A stretch of DNA of 64,000 nucleotides, taken from positions 124,001 through 188,000 of the forward strand of contig NZ_JWLI01000006.1 of assembly GCF_000813965.1 (NCBI RefSeq), written 5' to 3'. Shown here piece after piece: positions 54,789-63,884 of the stretch (position 1 is its first letter; the number at the start of each line of letters is the position of its first letter). The position numbers and the translations under genes were made by a program. Below the pieces are notes generated by a model. That model ran no database searches. It had not been told where the DNA came from and saw only the letters and a list, made by a program, of their open reading frames with translations. Source of the stretch: Leisingera sp. ANG-M7 (GTDB lineage: Bacteria > Pseudomonadota > Alphaproteobacteria > Rhodobacterales > Rhodobacteraceae).

Positions 54789-55025
54789 TTAGCTGCGTTT
54801 TAACCTCGCGCCGCGGCCGCCGCGGCGCTTGACCAGTTTGCTGGCGCGGGCGGGCAGGTCGTTCATGATGGTGGCGCGCTCCTCGTTGGTCATCTTGGAC
54901 CAGTCGCGGATTTCGTCGATGGAGCGGTAGCAGCCGGTGCAGATGCGGGCCTCGGGGTGGACGACGCAGATCTTGATGCAGGGGGACTGGATTTCGTCCC
55001 GTTTCCAAACGTCGTCAGTCATCAT
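54789..55025 (-). CDS. DUF1289 Cys-rich small protein
   Basis: This 78-residue protein has the DUF1289 signature SPCIKICVVHPEARICTGCY, with four Cys that probably bind metal, followed by EIRDWSKMTNEER and a basic C-terminus (KLVKRRGGRGARLKRS). It begins directly after the ruvX stop (TGAATGATG), so it belongs to the ccmI-ruvX operon. The function is unknown; DUF1289 genes are frequent in proteobacterial housekeeping operons. Confidence 0.88.
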   Translation of the reverse strand: MMTDDVWKRDEIQSPCIKICVVHPEARICTGCYRSIDEIRDWSKMTNEERATIMNDLPARASKLVKRRGGRGARLKRS

Positions 55026-55499
55026 TCACCCGTTCTTCAAATGCCGCATCCGGTCCAATGCGCCCTGGAGAATATAGGAGGCCGCGACGTGATCGATAAC
55101 CTCTGCGCGGCGTTTGCGTGTCGTATCTGCTTCAAGAAGCGCTTTTTCTGCCGCCACGGTACTGAGGCGCTCGTCCCAGAAGCTGATCGGCAGATCGGTG
55201 AGCTGGCCAAAGTTTCGGGCAAAGGCGCGGGTGGACTGGCAGCGGGGGCCTTCGGTGCCGTCCATGTTGCGGGGCAGGCCCAGAAGGATGCCGCTGATGT
55301 CGCGTTCCTTGATGATTTCCAGCAGACGTGCCGCGTCTGTAGAAAACTTCTTGCGCTTTACGGTTTCCAGGGGCGTTGCAACGGCACCGATACGGTCGGA
55401 GACCGCGACGCCGATGGTTTTAGTGCCCAGATCCAGCCCCATCAGCGCGTTCATCGGCGGCAGGGCGGCGGCAAAGCCTTCAAATGCGTCGTAGATCAT
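55026..55499 (-). CDS. ruvX: RuvX/YqgF, putative Holliday junction resolvase / rRNA maturation nuclease
   Basis: This 157-residue RNase H-fold protein has MGLDLGTKTIGVAVSD (first Asp), ILLGLPRNMDGTEG, FWDERLSTVAAE (Glu) and VIDHVAASYIL (last Asp). This is the complete YqgF set. In bacteria the essential role is in 16S rRNA 5' end maturation as well as junction cleavage in vitro. It overlaps ccmI by ATGA and abuts the DUF1289 gene. Confidence 0.95.
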   Translation of the reverse strand: MIYDAFEGFAAALPPMNALMGLDLGTKTIGVAVSDRIGAVATPLETVKRKKFSTDAARLLEIIKERDISGILLGLPRNMDGTEGPRCQSTRAFARNFGQLTDLPISFWDERLSTVAAEKALLEADTTRKRRAEVIDHVAASYILQGALDRMRHLKNG

Positions 55500-56731
55500 T
55501 CTGCCAGTCCTGCCTGCGCGGCGATGGTATCCAGAAGTGCCAGGGCTTCGGCGTCAGCCTCAAAAGCGCCGCGGGCCTCGTCATAGACAGTGCGGGCGCG
55601 CTCAGTCTCGCCAAGCACGGACAGGGCGCCGATCAGGCGGGCCCATTCCTCGGCGCTGCCGCCCTCGGTTGCCAGCCGGTCGGACAGGCGGGTGACCATA
55701 CCGCGGATCATCTCCTGCTGCTCTTCGGGGCTGAGTTCGCTGGCGCCAGCCATGTCTTCGGCGCTGGGGCCGGGCAGGGCGGGGGCGGTGCCGCCGGGGG
55801 TGATCGGGCGGTATTCGACACCGGCGCGGAAGGCCATTTCCTCGATCTGGCCCTGAATGCCCTTGACCCACAGGGCATCCGCTGGGCCGTCGCGCAGGGT
55901 TGCAGCCCATTCGCGGTAGGCGAGGTCCGGGCGGCCGATCTGGCCCAGCATCAGGCCCCAGTAATAGCGGGCAGGCCCGTGGCTGGGATCAATGGCGCGG
56001 GCTTTTTGCAAGTCTGTCTGCGCCTCTGGCGACACGTAGCCGCCGGCCGCCATGATCTTGAGTTCGGCCAGTTCAGTGAAGTCGCGGGCGTTCACTTTGC
56101 CCTCGGCCAGACGGATATAGTTCGTCTTGGCCTGATAGGCGGCCTTGAAGTTGCCGAGGTTGGCCTCGTGCTGGGCCAGCAGAGCCTGGCCGCGGGCATC
56201 ATCTTCACGCTCGCCTGCGGTCTTGCGCAGTTGTTCGACCAGCTTGAGGTAGCCCTCTTCCACCTCGGGGCGCTGGATAGCCGGAACATCGGCCTCAGCC
56301 TCAATCTGCGAGGGGCGGTTTTCGGCGCGCTCGCCTGCCAGGCGGATACGGTCCTGCAGGCCGAGGTCGGCGTAGCCGGGCGCGCCCAGCTGCCAGTACA
56401 GGCCCAAAGTGCCGCCGGTGATCAGCAGCGCAGTGGCAATGGCAAAGCCCAGCGACAGGGCGCGGGGCTGGGACGGGCCGGACTTGCGCTTTTGCAGCTG
56501 CGCGTCAGCGGCCAGAATGCGGCGCGAGATCTCGGTTCGGATGCGGTCTGCGTCGGCTTCGGCGATGACGCCGCGGGCCAGATCCTTGTCGACTTCGCGC
56601 AATTGCTGTCGGTAGACACGCAAATCGTAAGCCGCGGCAGGTTCGCCTTGCTCACGGGCGCGAATGATGATCATTGCCAGCAGCAGCGCGGCTGCAAAGG
56701 CGATTAGGGCGGTGACTGTCCAGAAAATCAT
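55496..56731 (-). CDS. ccmI: CcmI, cytochrome c maturation chaperone
   Basis: This 411-residue membrane protein has an N-terminal transmembrane helix (residues about 2-23), a cytoplasmic loop with YRQQLREVDKDLARG, and a second helix near residue 105 (GFAIATALLITGGTLGLYW). Its periplasmic tetratricopeptide-like tail includes DLQKARAIDPSHGPARYYWG. In alphaproteobacteria CcmI holds apocytochrome c for heme ligation. It is first of the ccmI-ruvX-DUF1289 operon. Confidence 0.92.
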   Translation of the reverse strand: MIFWTVTALIAFAAALLLAMIIIRAREQGEPAAAYDLRVYRQQLREVDKDLARGVIAEADADRIRTEISRRILAADAQLQKRKSGPSQPRALSLGFAIATALLITGGTLGLYWQLGAPGYADLGLQDRIRLAGERAENRPSQIEAEADVPAIQRPEVEEGYLKLVEQLRKTAGEREDDARGQALLAQHEANLGNFKAAYQAKTNYIRLAEGKVNARDFTELAELKIMAAGGYVSPEAQTDLQKARAIDPSHGPARYYWGLMLGQIGRPDLAYREWAATLRDGPADALWVKGIQGQIEEMAFRAGVEYRPITPGGTAPALPGPSAEDMAGASELSPEEQQEMIRGMVTRLSDRLATEGGSAEEWARLIGALSVLGETERARTVYDEARGAFEADAEALALLDTIAAQAGLAE

Positions 56732-56919
56732 GCCGTCTCCGAAGTTTGGTTTTCATCTATATGCGGGGCGGGGCGAACAAAAGGGCCAATCTGCCGCGGG
56801 ATGCTGCAATGCGTCATTTCGATATGTCGCAATAACGCAGAAACAGGGCGATAAACGGCACTGGTCAGCCATGCGTTTCGGGCATACCCGCTATCAGACA
56901 CGAACCATCGGATTCGCTC

Positions 56920-58164
56920 ATGAAACGCTATTCAGTCTTTGCTGTTGCGCGGGAAGCCCTGCGCTATCACACCGGATGGGAGCGCGCCTGGCGCTCGCCG
57001 GAACCCAAACGCCACTACGATGTCGTCATCGTGGGTGCGGGCGGGCATGGCCTCGCCACTGCCTACTACCTGGGTAAAAACTTCGGCATTACCAATGTCG
57101 CAATTATCGAGAAGGGCTGGCTTGGCGGCGGCAATACGGGCCGGAACACCACCATCATCCGCTCGAACTACCTGCAGGATCCCTCGGCTGCGATCTATGA
57201 AAAAGCGCGCAGCCTGTATGAAACCATGTCGCAGGACCTGAACTACAACGTGATGTTCAGCCCGCGCGGCGTGATCATGCTGGCGCAGACCGAGCATGAG
57301 ATCCGCGGCTACAAGCGCACCGCGCATGCCAACCAGCAGCAGGGTGTGCAGACCGAATGGATCAGCCCGGAGCGGGTGAAAGAAATCGTGCCGATCATCA
57401 ACCTGCACGGTCCCCGTTACCCCGTGCTGGGCGGCCTCTATCAGGAACGCGGTGGCACCGCCCGTCACGATGCCGTGGCCTGGGGCTATGCGCGTGCGTG
57501 CTCCGACATGGGCATGGACATCATCCAGAAATGCGAAGTCACCGGTGTGCGCACCGAGAACGGCCGCACCGTGGGTGTCGACACAACCAAGGGCCCGATC
57601 GATTGCGACAAGATCGGTATGATCGTTGCCGGTAATGCTTCGGTGCTGTCGGAAATGGCGGGCTTCCGTCTGCCGATGGAATCCGTTGCCCTTCAGGCGA
57701 TGGTGTCCGAGCCGATCAAACCCTGCATGGACGTGGTTGTGATGGCCAACACCGTGCACGGCTACATGTCCCAGTCCGACAAGGGCGAGATGGTCATCGG
57801 CGGCGGCACCGACGGGTTCAACAACTACACCCAGCGCGGTTCGTTCCACCATATCGAGGAAACCGTGCGCGCCCTGGTCGAAACCTTCCCGATGGTCAGC
57901 CGCCTGAAGATGCTGCGCCAGTGGGGCGGTATCGTGGATGTGACCGGCGACCGCTCGCCGATTATCTCCAAGACCCCGGTTCAGAACTGCTTCATCAACT
58001 GCGGCTGGGGCACCGGCGGCTTTAAATCCATCCCGGGTTCGGGCTGGGCGATGGCAGAGCTGATGGCCACTGGCCATTCGCCGCTGACTGAGGAGTTCTC
58101 GATCAACCGCTTCAAAGAAGGCAAGTTCATCGACGAGAGCGTCGCCGCCGGTGTGGCGCACTAA
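56920..58164 (+). CDS. soxB: Sarcosine oxidase beta subunit
   Basis: This 414-residue flavoprotein has VVIVGAGGHGLATAYYL near residue 36 (FAD-binding) and GNTGRNTTIIRSNYL, with a C-terminal INCGWGTGGFKSIPGSGWAM. It is the FAD/FMN-bearing subunit that oxidises sarcosine. It is first of the soxBDAG cluster, 33 bp before soxD, and divergent from ccmI with a 190-bp gap that should hold its promoter. Confidence 0.96.
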   Translation: MKRYSVFAVAREALRYHTGWERAWRSPEPKRHYDVVIVGAGGHGLATAYYLGKNFGITNVAIIEKGWLGGGNTGRNTTIIRSNYLQDPSAAIYEKARSLYETMSQDLNYNVMFSPRGVIMLAQTEHEIRGYKRTAHANQQQGVQTEWISPERVKEIVPIINLHGPRYPVLGGLYQERGGTARHDAVAWGYARACSDMGMDIIQKCEVTGVRTENGRTVGVDTTKGPIDCDKIGMIVAGNASVLSEMAGFRLPMESVALQAMVSEPIKPCMDVVVMANTVHGYMSQSDKGEMVIGGGTDGFNNYTQRGSFHHIEETVRALVETFPMVSRLKMLRQWGGIVDVTGDRSPIISKTPVQNCFINCGWGTGGFKSIPGSGWAMAELMATGHSPLTEEFSINRFKEGKFIDESVAAGVAH

Positions 58165-58197
58165 CGCCGCAAAATTCAATACTGTGGAGCAAGCACA

Positions 58198-58539
58198 ATG
58201 CTGATCCTTGAATGCCCCTATTGCGGCGTCAAAGCCGAAGAAACCGAACTGGCCGCGGGCGGCGAAGCGCATCTGAAGCGCTATGGCCCCGGCTCCTCGG
58301 ATGATGAGTTCCATGACTACCTGTTCATGCGCGAAAACCCCAAAGGCGTTCACTTTGAACGCTGGCGCCATGCCAATGGCTGCGGCAAGTGGTTCCACGC
58401 CGCCCGCTGCACCATGACGCTGGAGGTCTTTGGCACCTACACCGCACAGACCAGCGTGCCGACGCAGGAGATCCTGGACAAGATCGCTGCCAAACGCCCT
58501 GGCTGGACCTGGCGCGAATTTGCGGACGGGAAGAAATGA
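58198..58539 (+). CDS. soxD: Sarcosine oxidase delta subunit
   Basis: This 113-residue protein has LECPYCGVKAEET with the two N-terminal Cys and GCGKWFHAARC near residue 60 with His and Cys, which together bind zinc in heterotetrameric sarcosine oxidase. It lies between soxB and soxA, as usual for the cluster. Confidence 0.95.
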   Translation: MLILECPYCGVKAEETELAAGGEAHLKRYGPGSSDDEFHDYLFMRENPKGVHFERWRHANGCGKWFHAARCTMTLEVFGTYTAQTSVPTQEILDKIAAKRPGWTWREFADGKK

Positions 58540-58588
58540 ACCTCCGCCTGATTGAAACACCCGCTTTTCTCTTGAAAGGTCTGCGCCC

Positions 58589-61500
58589 ATGAGCACGCGT
58601 CTTGCCAAACACGGCCGGCTGATCGACCGCTCCAAACAGATCGCCTTCACCTTCAACGGCAAATCCATGCAGGGTTTTGCCGGCGATACCCTGGCGTCCG
58701 CTCTGCTGGCTAACGGCCAGGTGATGATGGGCCGCTCGTTCAAATACCACCGCCCGCGCGGCGTCGTCGCATCGGGTTCGGAAGAGCCCAATGCCCTGAT
58801 GCAGCTGGGTGTGGGCGACCGTTACGAGCCGAACCAGCGCGCCACCACGACCGAGCTGTTCGCCGGTCTGACCGCACAGTCGCAGAACCACTGGCCGAGC
58901 CTGGAATTCGACGTTCTGGCGGTGAACAACAAGCTGTCGCGTTTCCTGACCGCCGGCTTCTACTACAAGATGTTCATCCACCCGCGTCCGCTGTGGAAAC
59001 ACGTGTATGAGCCGATCATCCGGAAGTCCGCAGGTCTGGGCGCAGCGCCTGACAAGGAACTGAAGGACGCCGACACCTACGAGCACTTCTACTTTTTTGC
59101 GGATGTGCTGGTTATCGGCGGCGGTGTTGCCGGCCTGCAGGCGGCCAAGGCGGCTGCTGCGTCGGGTGCCAAGGTTCTGGTGCTGGAGCAGAACAACTTC
59201 TGGGGCGGCCGCGCACCGGTCGACGGCGGCACCATCGACGGTGAAGCGCCCGAGGCCTGGATCGAAAAGACCCTGGCCGAGCTGCGCGGTATGGACAACG
59301 TCACCCTGCGCGACCGCTGCATGGGCTCCGGTGTCTATGACCACGGGTATGCCCTGGGTTATGAGCGCCTGACCGACCACGCGCCGGGCCAGGGCGGCCC
59401 GCGCCACCGCCTGTGGCGGATCCGCGCCTCCCAGATCGTCACCGCAACCGGTGCGATCGAACGTCCGCTGTCCTTCGCCGGCAACGATGTTCCCGGCGTG
59501 ATGCTGGCAGCCTCGATGCGCGACTATGTGGTGAACTGGGGCATCAACCCGGGCCAGAAGGTCGTGGTCGCCACCAACAACGACGATGCCTACCGCACCG
59601 CGCTGGTGTTGCATGACGCTGGCGTCGAAGTGGTGCGTGTGGTCGACACCCGCGAAACCGGCGGCGGCGCGCTGATGGAAGCGGTCCGCGAAAAGGGTAT
59701 CCGTGTTGAACTGGGCCGGGCCATCGCCAAGGTGAAGGACGGCAAATGCGTGACCGAGGTCGCCATCTGCGCCCAGAACGGTGAAGGCGGCGCGCGCGAG
59801 ACCGTGCAGGCTGACGCTGTTGCCATGTCCGGCGGCTGGTCGCCGGTGGTTCACCTGTGGTCCCACTGCGGCGGCAAGCTGATCTGGGACGAGGTGAACG
59901 CCAACTTCCGCCCCGATGCCTCCCGTCCGCCGCTGGGCGACAATGGCCAAGGCTTTGTGGTTCCGGCAGGTGCCGCAAACGGCGAGTTTGGCCTGGGCGC
60001 GCTGCTGGAAGATGCAGCGGCGGCTGGTGCCAAGGCGGCTGAAGCGGCGGGCTTCCCGGCGAAATCCGTGGCGGCTGCCAAGGGCGAGTCTGAGGCGGAA
60101 GCGCAGATGGAGGCGGTCTGGCTGATGCCTGCCAAAGCCGACATCAAGCTGCGCATGAAGTCCTGGCTGGACTATCAGAACGACGTGAAAGTGTCGGACG
60201 TGCAGCTGGCGGCACGCGAAGGCTATGAGAGCGTCGAGCACACCAAGCGTTACACCACGCTGGGTATGGCGACCGACCAGGGCAAGCTTTCGAACATCAA
60301 CGGCCTGGCCATTCTGGCCGACAGCCTGAACTCGGAAATCCCGCAGGTGGGCACCACCACCTTCCGTCCGCCGTACCATCCGATCTCGCTGGGCGCGATC
60401 GCTGGCGAGGCTCGGGCCGAGATCTTCCAGCCGGTGCGCAAGACACCGATTGCCGACTGGCTGGACAAGAACGGCGCGGATTGGGAACCGGTTGGCCAGT
60501 GGCGCCGCCCGTTTGCCATCACCAAATCGGGTGAGGACCGTCATGCCGCGGTGAACCGCGAGGTGAAGAACACCCGCGAGAACCTGGGCCTGCTGGACGC
60601 CTCGACTCTGGGTAAGCTGGTGGTAAAAGGCCCCGACGCAGGCAAGTTCCTGGACATGATGTACACCAACATGATGTCCACGCTGAAGGTGGGCAAATGC
60701 CGTTATGGCCTGATGTGCACCGAGAACGGCTTTTTGATGGACGACGGTGTGGTTGCCCGCATCGACGAGGACACCTTCCTGTGCCACACCACCACCGGCG
60801 GCGCCGAGCGCATCCACGGCTGGATGGAAGAGTGGTTGCAGACCGAATGGTGGGACATGAAGGTCTATGTCGCCAACGTGACGGAGCAGTATGCCCAGAT
60901 CGCCGTGGTCGGCCCCAACGCCCGCAAGGTGCTGGAGAAGCTGAACGCGGCAGCAGGCGGCGGCATGGATGTCTCGAAAGAGGCGCTGCCTTTCATGGAA
61001 TGGCGCGACGGCAAGATCGGCGAGTTTGACGCCCGTGCTTACAGGATCTCCTTCTCGGGCGAGCTGTCCTATGAGATCGCGGTTGCGGCCTCGGAAGGCC
61101 AGGCGTTCTGGGATGCGCTGATGGACGCAGGCAAGGAATTCGGCGTCATGCCTTACGGCACCGAAACCCTGCACATCCTGCGGGCCGAGAAGGGCTTCAT
61201 CATGATCGGCGACGAGACCGATGGCACCGTGATCCCGCAGGATCTGGGTTTGCATTGGGCACTGTCCAAGAAGAAGGAAGACTATCTGGGCAAACGTGCG
61301 CAGCAGCGGTCGCATATGGTTGATCCGGAGCGCTGGCAGCTGGTTGGCCTGGAAACCGTCGACGGTTCCGTGCTGCCCGATGGTGCTTATGCACTGGGTG
61401 AAGGCGTCAACGCCAATGGCCAGCGCAACATGATCGGCCGCGTGACCTCGACCTACCACTCCGCGACCCTGGGCCGCGGCATCGCCATGGGCCTGGTCAA

Positions 61501-61621
61501 GCATGGTCCCAAGCGCATGGGCGAAGTGATCGAATTCCCGGGCACTGACGGCAAGACCTATAAAGCCAAGATCGTTGATCCGGTCTTCTATGATAAGGAT
61601 GGAGAGAAGCAGAATGTCTAA
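58589..61621 (+). CDS. soxA: Sarcosine oxidase alpha subunit
   Basis: This 1010-residue protein has an N-terminal ferredoxin-like segment (FTFNGKSMQGFAGDTLASAL), an NAD-binding domain with VLVIGGGVAGLQAAKAA near residue 175, and a C-terminal aminomethyltransferase-like (GcvT) half with LKGVNANG-type folate-binding features. The latter passes the formaldehyde unit to tetrahydrofolate. Its stop overlaps soxG by 8 nt. Confidence 0.96.
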   Translation: MSTRLAKHGRLIDRSKQIAFTFNGKSMQGFAGDTLASALLANGQVMMGRSFKYHRPRGVVASGSEEPNALMQLGVGDRYEPNQRATTTELFAGLTAQSQNHWPSLEFDVLAVNNKLSRFLTAGFYYKMFIHPRPLWKHVYEPIIRKSAGLGAAPDKELKDADTYEHFYFFADVLVIGGGVAGLQAAKAAAASGAKVLVLEQNNFWGGRAPVDGGTIDGEAPEAWIEKTLAELRGMDNVTLRDRCMGSGVYDHGYALGYERLTDHAPGQGGPRHRLWRIRASQIVTATGAIERPLSFAGNDVPGVMLAASMRDYVVNWGINPGQKVVVATNNDDAYRTALVLHDAGVEVVRVVDTRETGGGALMEAVREKGIRVELGRAIAKVKDGKCVTEVAICAQNGEGGARETVQADAVAMSGGWSPVVHLWSHCGGKLIWDEVNANFRPDASRPPLGDNGQGFVVPAGAANGEFGLGALLEDAAAAGAKAAEAAGFPAKSVAAAKGESEAEAQMEAVWLMPAKADIKLRMKSWLDYQNDVKVSDVQLAAREGYESVEHTKRYTTLGMATDQGKLSNINGLAILADSLNSEIPQVGTTTFRPPYHPISLGAIAGEARAEIFQPVRKTPIADWLDKNGADWEPVGQWRRPFAITKSGEDRHAAVNREVKNTRENLGLLDASTLGKLVVKGPDAGKFLDMMYTNMMSTLKVGKCRYGLMCTENGFLMDDGVVARIDEDTFLCHTTTGGAERIHGWMEEWLQTEWWDMKVYVANVTEQYAQIAVVGPNARKVLEKLNAAAGGGMDVSKEALPFMEWRDGKIGEFDARAYRISFSGELSYEIAVAASEGQAFWDALMDAGKEFGVMPYGTETLHILRAEKGFIMIGDETDGTVIPQDLGLHWALSKKKEDYLGKRAQQRSHMVDPERWQLVGLETVDGSVLPDGAYALGEGVNANGQRNMIGRVTSTYHSATLGRGIAMGLVKHGPKRMGEVIEFPGTDGKTYKAKIVDPVFYDKDGEKQNV

Positions 61622-62180
61622 GGCTGTTTCCGTACTGAACGGCACCCGTTTCTCGGGTCTGGCCACCGTCGAGGATGCCGGCCTGCAGGGCATGATCACC
61701 CTGCGCGGCGATCTGGGGTCGAAAGCGCTGAAGGCGGCTGTCAAAGCCGCCACCGGCGCCGAGGTTCCGGCACAGGGCTCCATCTCGGTTGCCGAAAACG
61801 GCGCCGCGGCTTGGATGTCCCCGGACGAATTGCTGCTGCTGGTTCCCTTTGAGGATGCAGTTGCCAAGACCGCGGATGTGGCCGAGGCGCTGAAGGGCGA
61901 GCACGCGCTGGCAGTGAACGTCTCCGACGCCCGTGCCTTTTTCCGCCTTTCGGGCGAGGGCGCGCGCGAGGTGCTGGGCAAGGTGAGCCCGGTGGACTTT
62001 GATGCTGCGGCCTTCAAGCCCGGCCAGTTCCGCCGCTCGCGCCTGGCACAGGTGGCTGGCGCCTTCTGGTTGAACGAAGACGGCAGCTTCTACATTGTCT
62101 GCTTCCGCTCAGTTGGTGAATATGTGTTCAAACTGTTGAGCGCAGGGGCGCATCCGCAAAGTAAAGTGGGTGTTTACTAA
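61614..62180 (+). CDS. soxG: Sarcosine oxidase gamma subunit
   Basis: This 188-residue protein begins MSKAVSVLNGTRFSGLATVE and contains WMSPDELLLLVP and FRRSRLAQVAGAFWL, typical of SoxG. ATG 61614 overlaps the soxA stop; the upstream open frame is inside soxA. It is last of the cluster and followed by a strong terminator. Confidence 0.93.
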   Translation: MSKAVSVLNGTRFSGLATVEDAGLQGMITLRGDLGSKALKAAVKAATGAEVPAQGSISVAENGAAAWMSPDELLLLVPFEDAVAKTADVAEALKGEHALAVNVSDARAFFRLSGEGAREVLGKVSPVDFDAAAFKPGQFRRSRLAQVAGAFWLNEDGSFYIVCFRSVGEYVFKLLSAGAHPQSKVGVY

Positions 62181-62224
62181 AATTCTCACTCGCTTTCTGC
62201 TTGTGACGCCTTTGCGCGTCATTT

Positions 62225-62261
62225 ACGGTGCCCTGGAGACCTCCTAGGGCACCGTTTTTTT
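62225..62261 (+). terminator. Rho-independent terminator of the soxBDAG operon
   Basis: ACGGTGCCCT (62225-62234) and AGGGCACCGT (62246-62255) form a perfect 10-bp stem around an 11-base loop, followed by seven T (62255-62261). It lies 45 bp after the soxG stop. Confidence 0.93.
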
Positions 62262-62366
62262 GGTGGCAGGTCCAGGACGGTTTCCTTTTGCAGCTTTTGC
62301 AAGCAGTTGAATTTTTGCCGTTTCCGAGGGGGAGCGGCTGCGTGACGATGTTTCCGGGGGCGCCCA

Positions 62367-62801
62367 ATGGATCTGCTTAAATGCAGTGTCTTTATATTGG
62401 TCTGTACGCTTGCAGGGGCGGGTGCCATGGCGGGGCCAAGGGTCCAATGCAGTTTGAACCCAATATCGGGAACTGAGTGGATTCCCCGCGAGGTGAGCAT
62501 TCATTTCTCCGATGATTTTAGTGTGGCCGAGATCGAAGATTTAGCATTTGTCGTGCCGGTGGTCGCCAAGGTCGAGCGTCACAGCGCGACCTCTTATGCA
62601 ATGAACTGGGCATTGCCGCGGCTGGCCGTTGCCGGAAATGCGGGGATGCCCGGGCCGCGGTTCCGGGCTGTTTTGAATACCTCAAACCTGAAGATGAGCA
62701 TTCAGGCCGTCAGGAAAGGCCAGGACGGTTTGCCGCCTCGCGGAAGCGGCCACTGCAAAGTAGATCAAGGCTTGCCGCTGCTTGCGCAGAACGAGGGTTG
62801 A
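62367..62801 (+). CDS. Secreted hypothetical protein, first of three paralogues
   Basis: This 144-residue protein has a signal peptide (about 22 residues, FILVCTLAGAGAMA before the cleavage). The mature part starts with a Cys motif (VQCSLNP), then WIPREVSIHFSDD, and ends GSGHCKVDQG. The pattern (Cys near the start, W-I/L-x-P-x-x-x, strand-rich middle, second Cys near the end) recurs in the next two genes, so a disulfide-closed periplasmic or secreted fold is likely. The function is unknown. Confidence 0.75.
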   Translation: MDLLKCSVFILVCTLAGAGAMAGPRVQCSLNPISGTEWIPREVSIHFSDDFSVAEIEDLAFVVPVVAKVERHSATSYAMNWALPRLAVAGNAGMPGPRFRAVLNTSNLKMSIQAVRKGQDGLPPRGSGHCKVDQGLPLLAQNEG

Positions 62802-62950
62802 CCTGAAAGCCTTCCGGCGATTGGGCTTTCTAGGAGTGCGCTGAACTGGCACCGCTTAAAAACCAAATCTTTTTTACTGACGCAGGAAAGCGCTTGCGTT
62901 CCCCCGCAGTGGTTGCAATCAGCTCCGGGATGAATTCGGAGACGTAACTG

Positions 62951-63355
62951 ATGAAACGTATTGCACTTTCCGCGATTGCGGCTGCCGTCAGCCTTGCGGG
63001 GCAGACGGCCTTTGCCGAAACGGTCTATGACTGCGAGATTAAGGTGTTCACGAACAATGGCTGGATCGCACCAAGGGTCATTGTCATGTGGAACGAAGAA
63101 GACAAGTCCGCACGCGTCTATGACCGTTATGTTCATAAGCTGGTGGGAGAGCCGCTTCAGGTTAAGGTCGAGCAGCGAAACGAGGTGTCATACAATCTGG
63201 ATTGGCGGGTGGACGACATTCCAGTGAGCAACGCCCGGATGTCAATGGATGGACTGTATGCTGCGGTTCTCAATGTTCAGAAGAACACTTTGTCAGTTCG
63301 AAACGTGAGAACAGGCGCCCGCGGGCGGGGCAAATGCAAGGTGAAGCAAGGGTGA
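62951..63355 (+). CDS. Secreted hypothetical protein, second of three paralogues
   Basis: This 134-residue protein has a clear signal peptide ending AFA-ET. The mature part has VYDCEIKVF, GWIAPRVIVMWNEED, KVEQRNEVSYNLDWRVDD and a C-terminal GKCKVKQG. It shares the Cys and Trp spacing of its neighbours. GGAG nine bases before ATG 62951 is the ribosome binding site. No family is recognised. Confidence 0.8.
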   Translation: MKRIALSAIAAAVSLAGQTAFAETVYDCEIKVFTNNGWIAPRVIVMWNEEDKSARVYDRYVHKLVGEPLQVKVEQRNEVSYNLDWRVDDIPVSNARMSMDGLYAAVLNVQKNTLSVRNVRTGARGRGKCKVKQG

Positions 63356-63395
63356 TCCAAGCCTTTTGAAGACCGGAAGTTTGAGTAGGAAAAAA

Positions 63396-63884
63396 ATGAA
63401 TAAGATACTTTGCGCCGTTGCCGGTGCCGTAGCCGTTCTGTGGGCAGGTGTTCCTGGGACTGTGGGTGCGTCAGGCGTGGATGCCGTGTTTCGCTGTGAG
63501 GTTGAGCGGTTCGGCGGAGGAAAACCTGTTTCTGAAGGCGGCGGCGGATGGCTTTCCCCTCAGACATTTTTTGAATTTTCCGACAACTGGCAGAAGGTTC
63601 AGGTGATTGATACACGCGTAACTACGTCCCGCGAAGGGACGGTCTATGCCAAAGTGAAACAGGCGAGGGATGGGAGCTTTAAGTTCAAATGGAGGGTTAG
63701 TCGGCCAACATCTTTGGATATCTGGACGCCAGTGGGCTATCGGGCCGAACTTGACCCTCAATCCAAAACTGGGGTCTTGCGGGCAAAAGTTTCGCTTGGA
63801 TACCATTCAAGGATCCGAGGAGAACTGACCTGCGAACAGATCAAAAGAAGCGACATACCTGAACCGGATCAGTTGCAATTCTGA
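63396..63884 (+). CDS. Secreted hypothetical protein, third of three paralogues
   Basis: This 162-residue protein is read from ATG 63396, which AGGA precedes; the open frame also has a TTG at 63366. The signal peptide ends near VGAS. The mature part has VFRCEVERF, GWLSPQTFFEFSDNWQ, an expanded strand-rich centre (FKFKWRVSRP) and ELTCEQI near the C-terminus. It matches the other two paralogues in layout. The remaining 116 bp of the window hold no further gene. Confidence 0.78.
   Translation: MNKILCAVAGAVAVLWAGVPGTVGASGVDAVFRCEVERFGGGKPVSEGGGGWLSPQTFFEFSDNWQKVQVIDTRVTTSREGTVYAKVKQARDGSFKFKWRVSRPTSLDIWTPVGYRAELDPQSKTGVLRAKVSLGYHSRIRGELTCEQIKRSDIPEPDQLQF

Noticed and set aside
56932-58791. Minus-strand frame of about 619 codons opposite soxB and soxD
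   Set aside because: Antisense shadow caused by GC-rich codon use; the soxB and soxD reading is secure.
58325-62017. Very long minus-strand open frame (about 1230 codons) opposite soxDAG
   Set aside because: It is the mirror of the high-GC soxA/soxG coding sequence, has no ribosome binding site or family motifs, and the plus-strand genes are certain.
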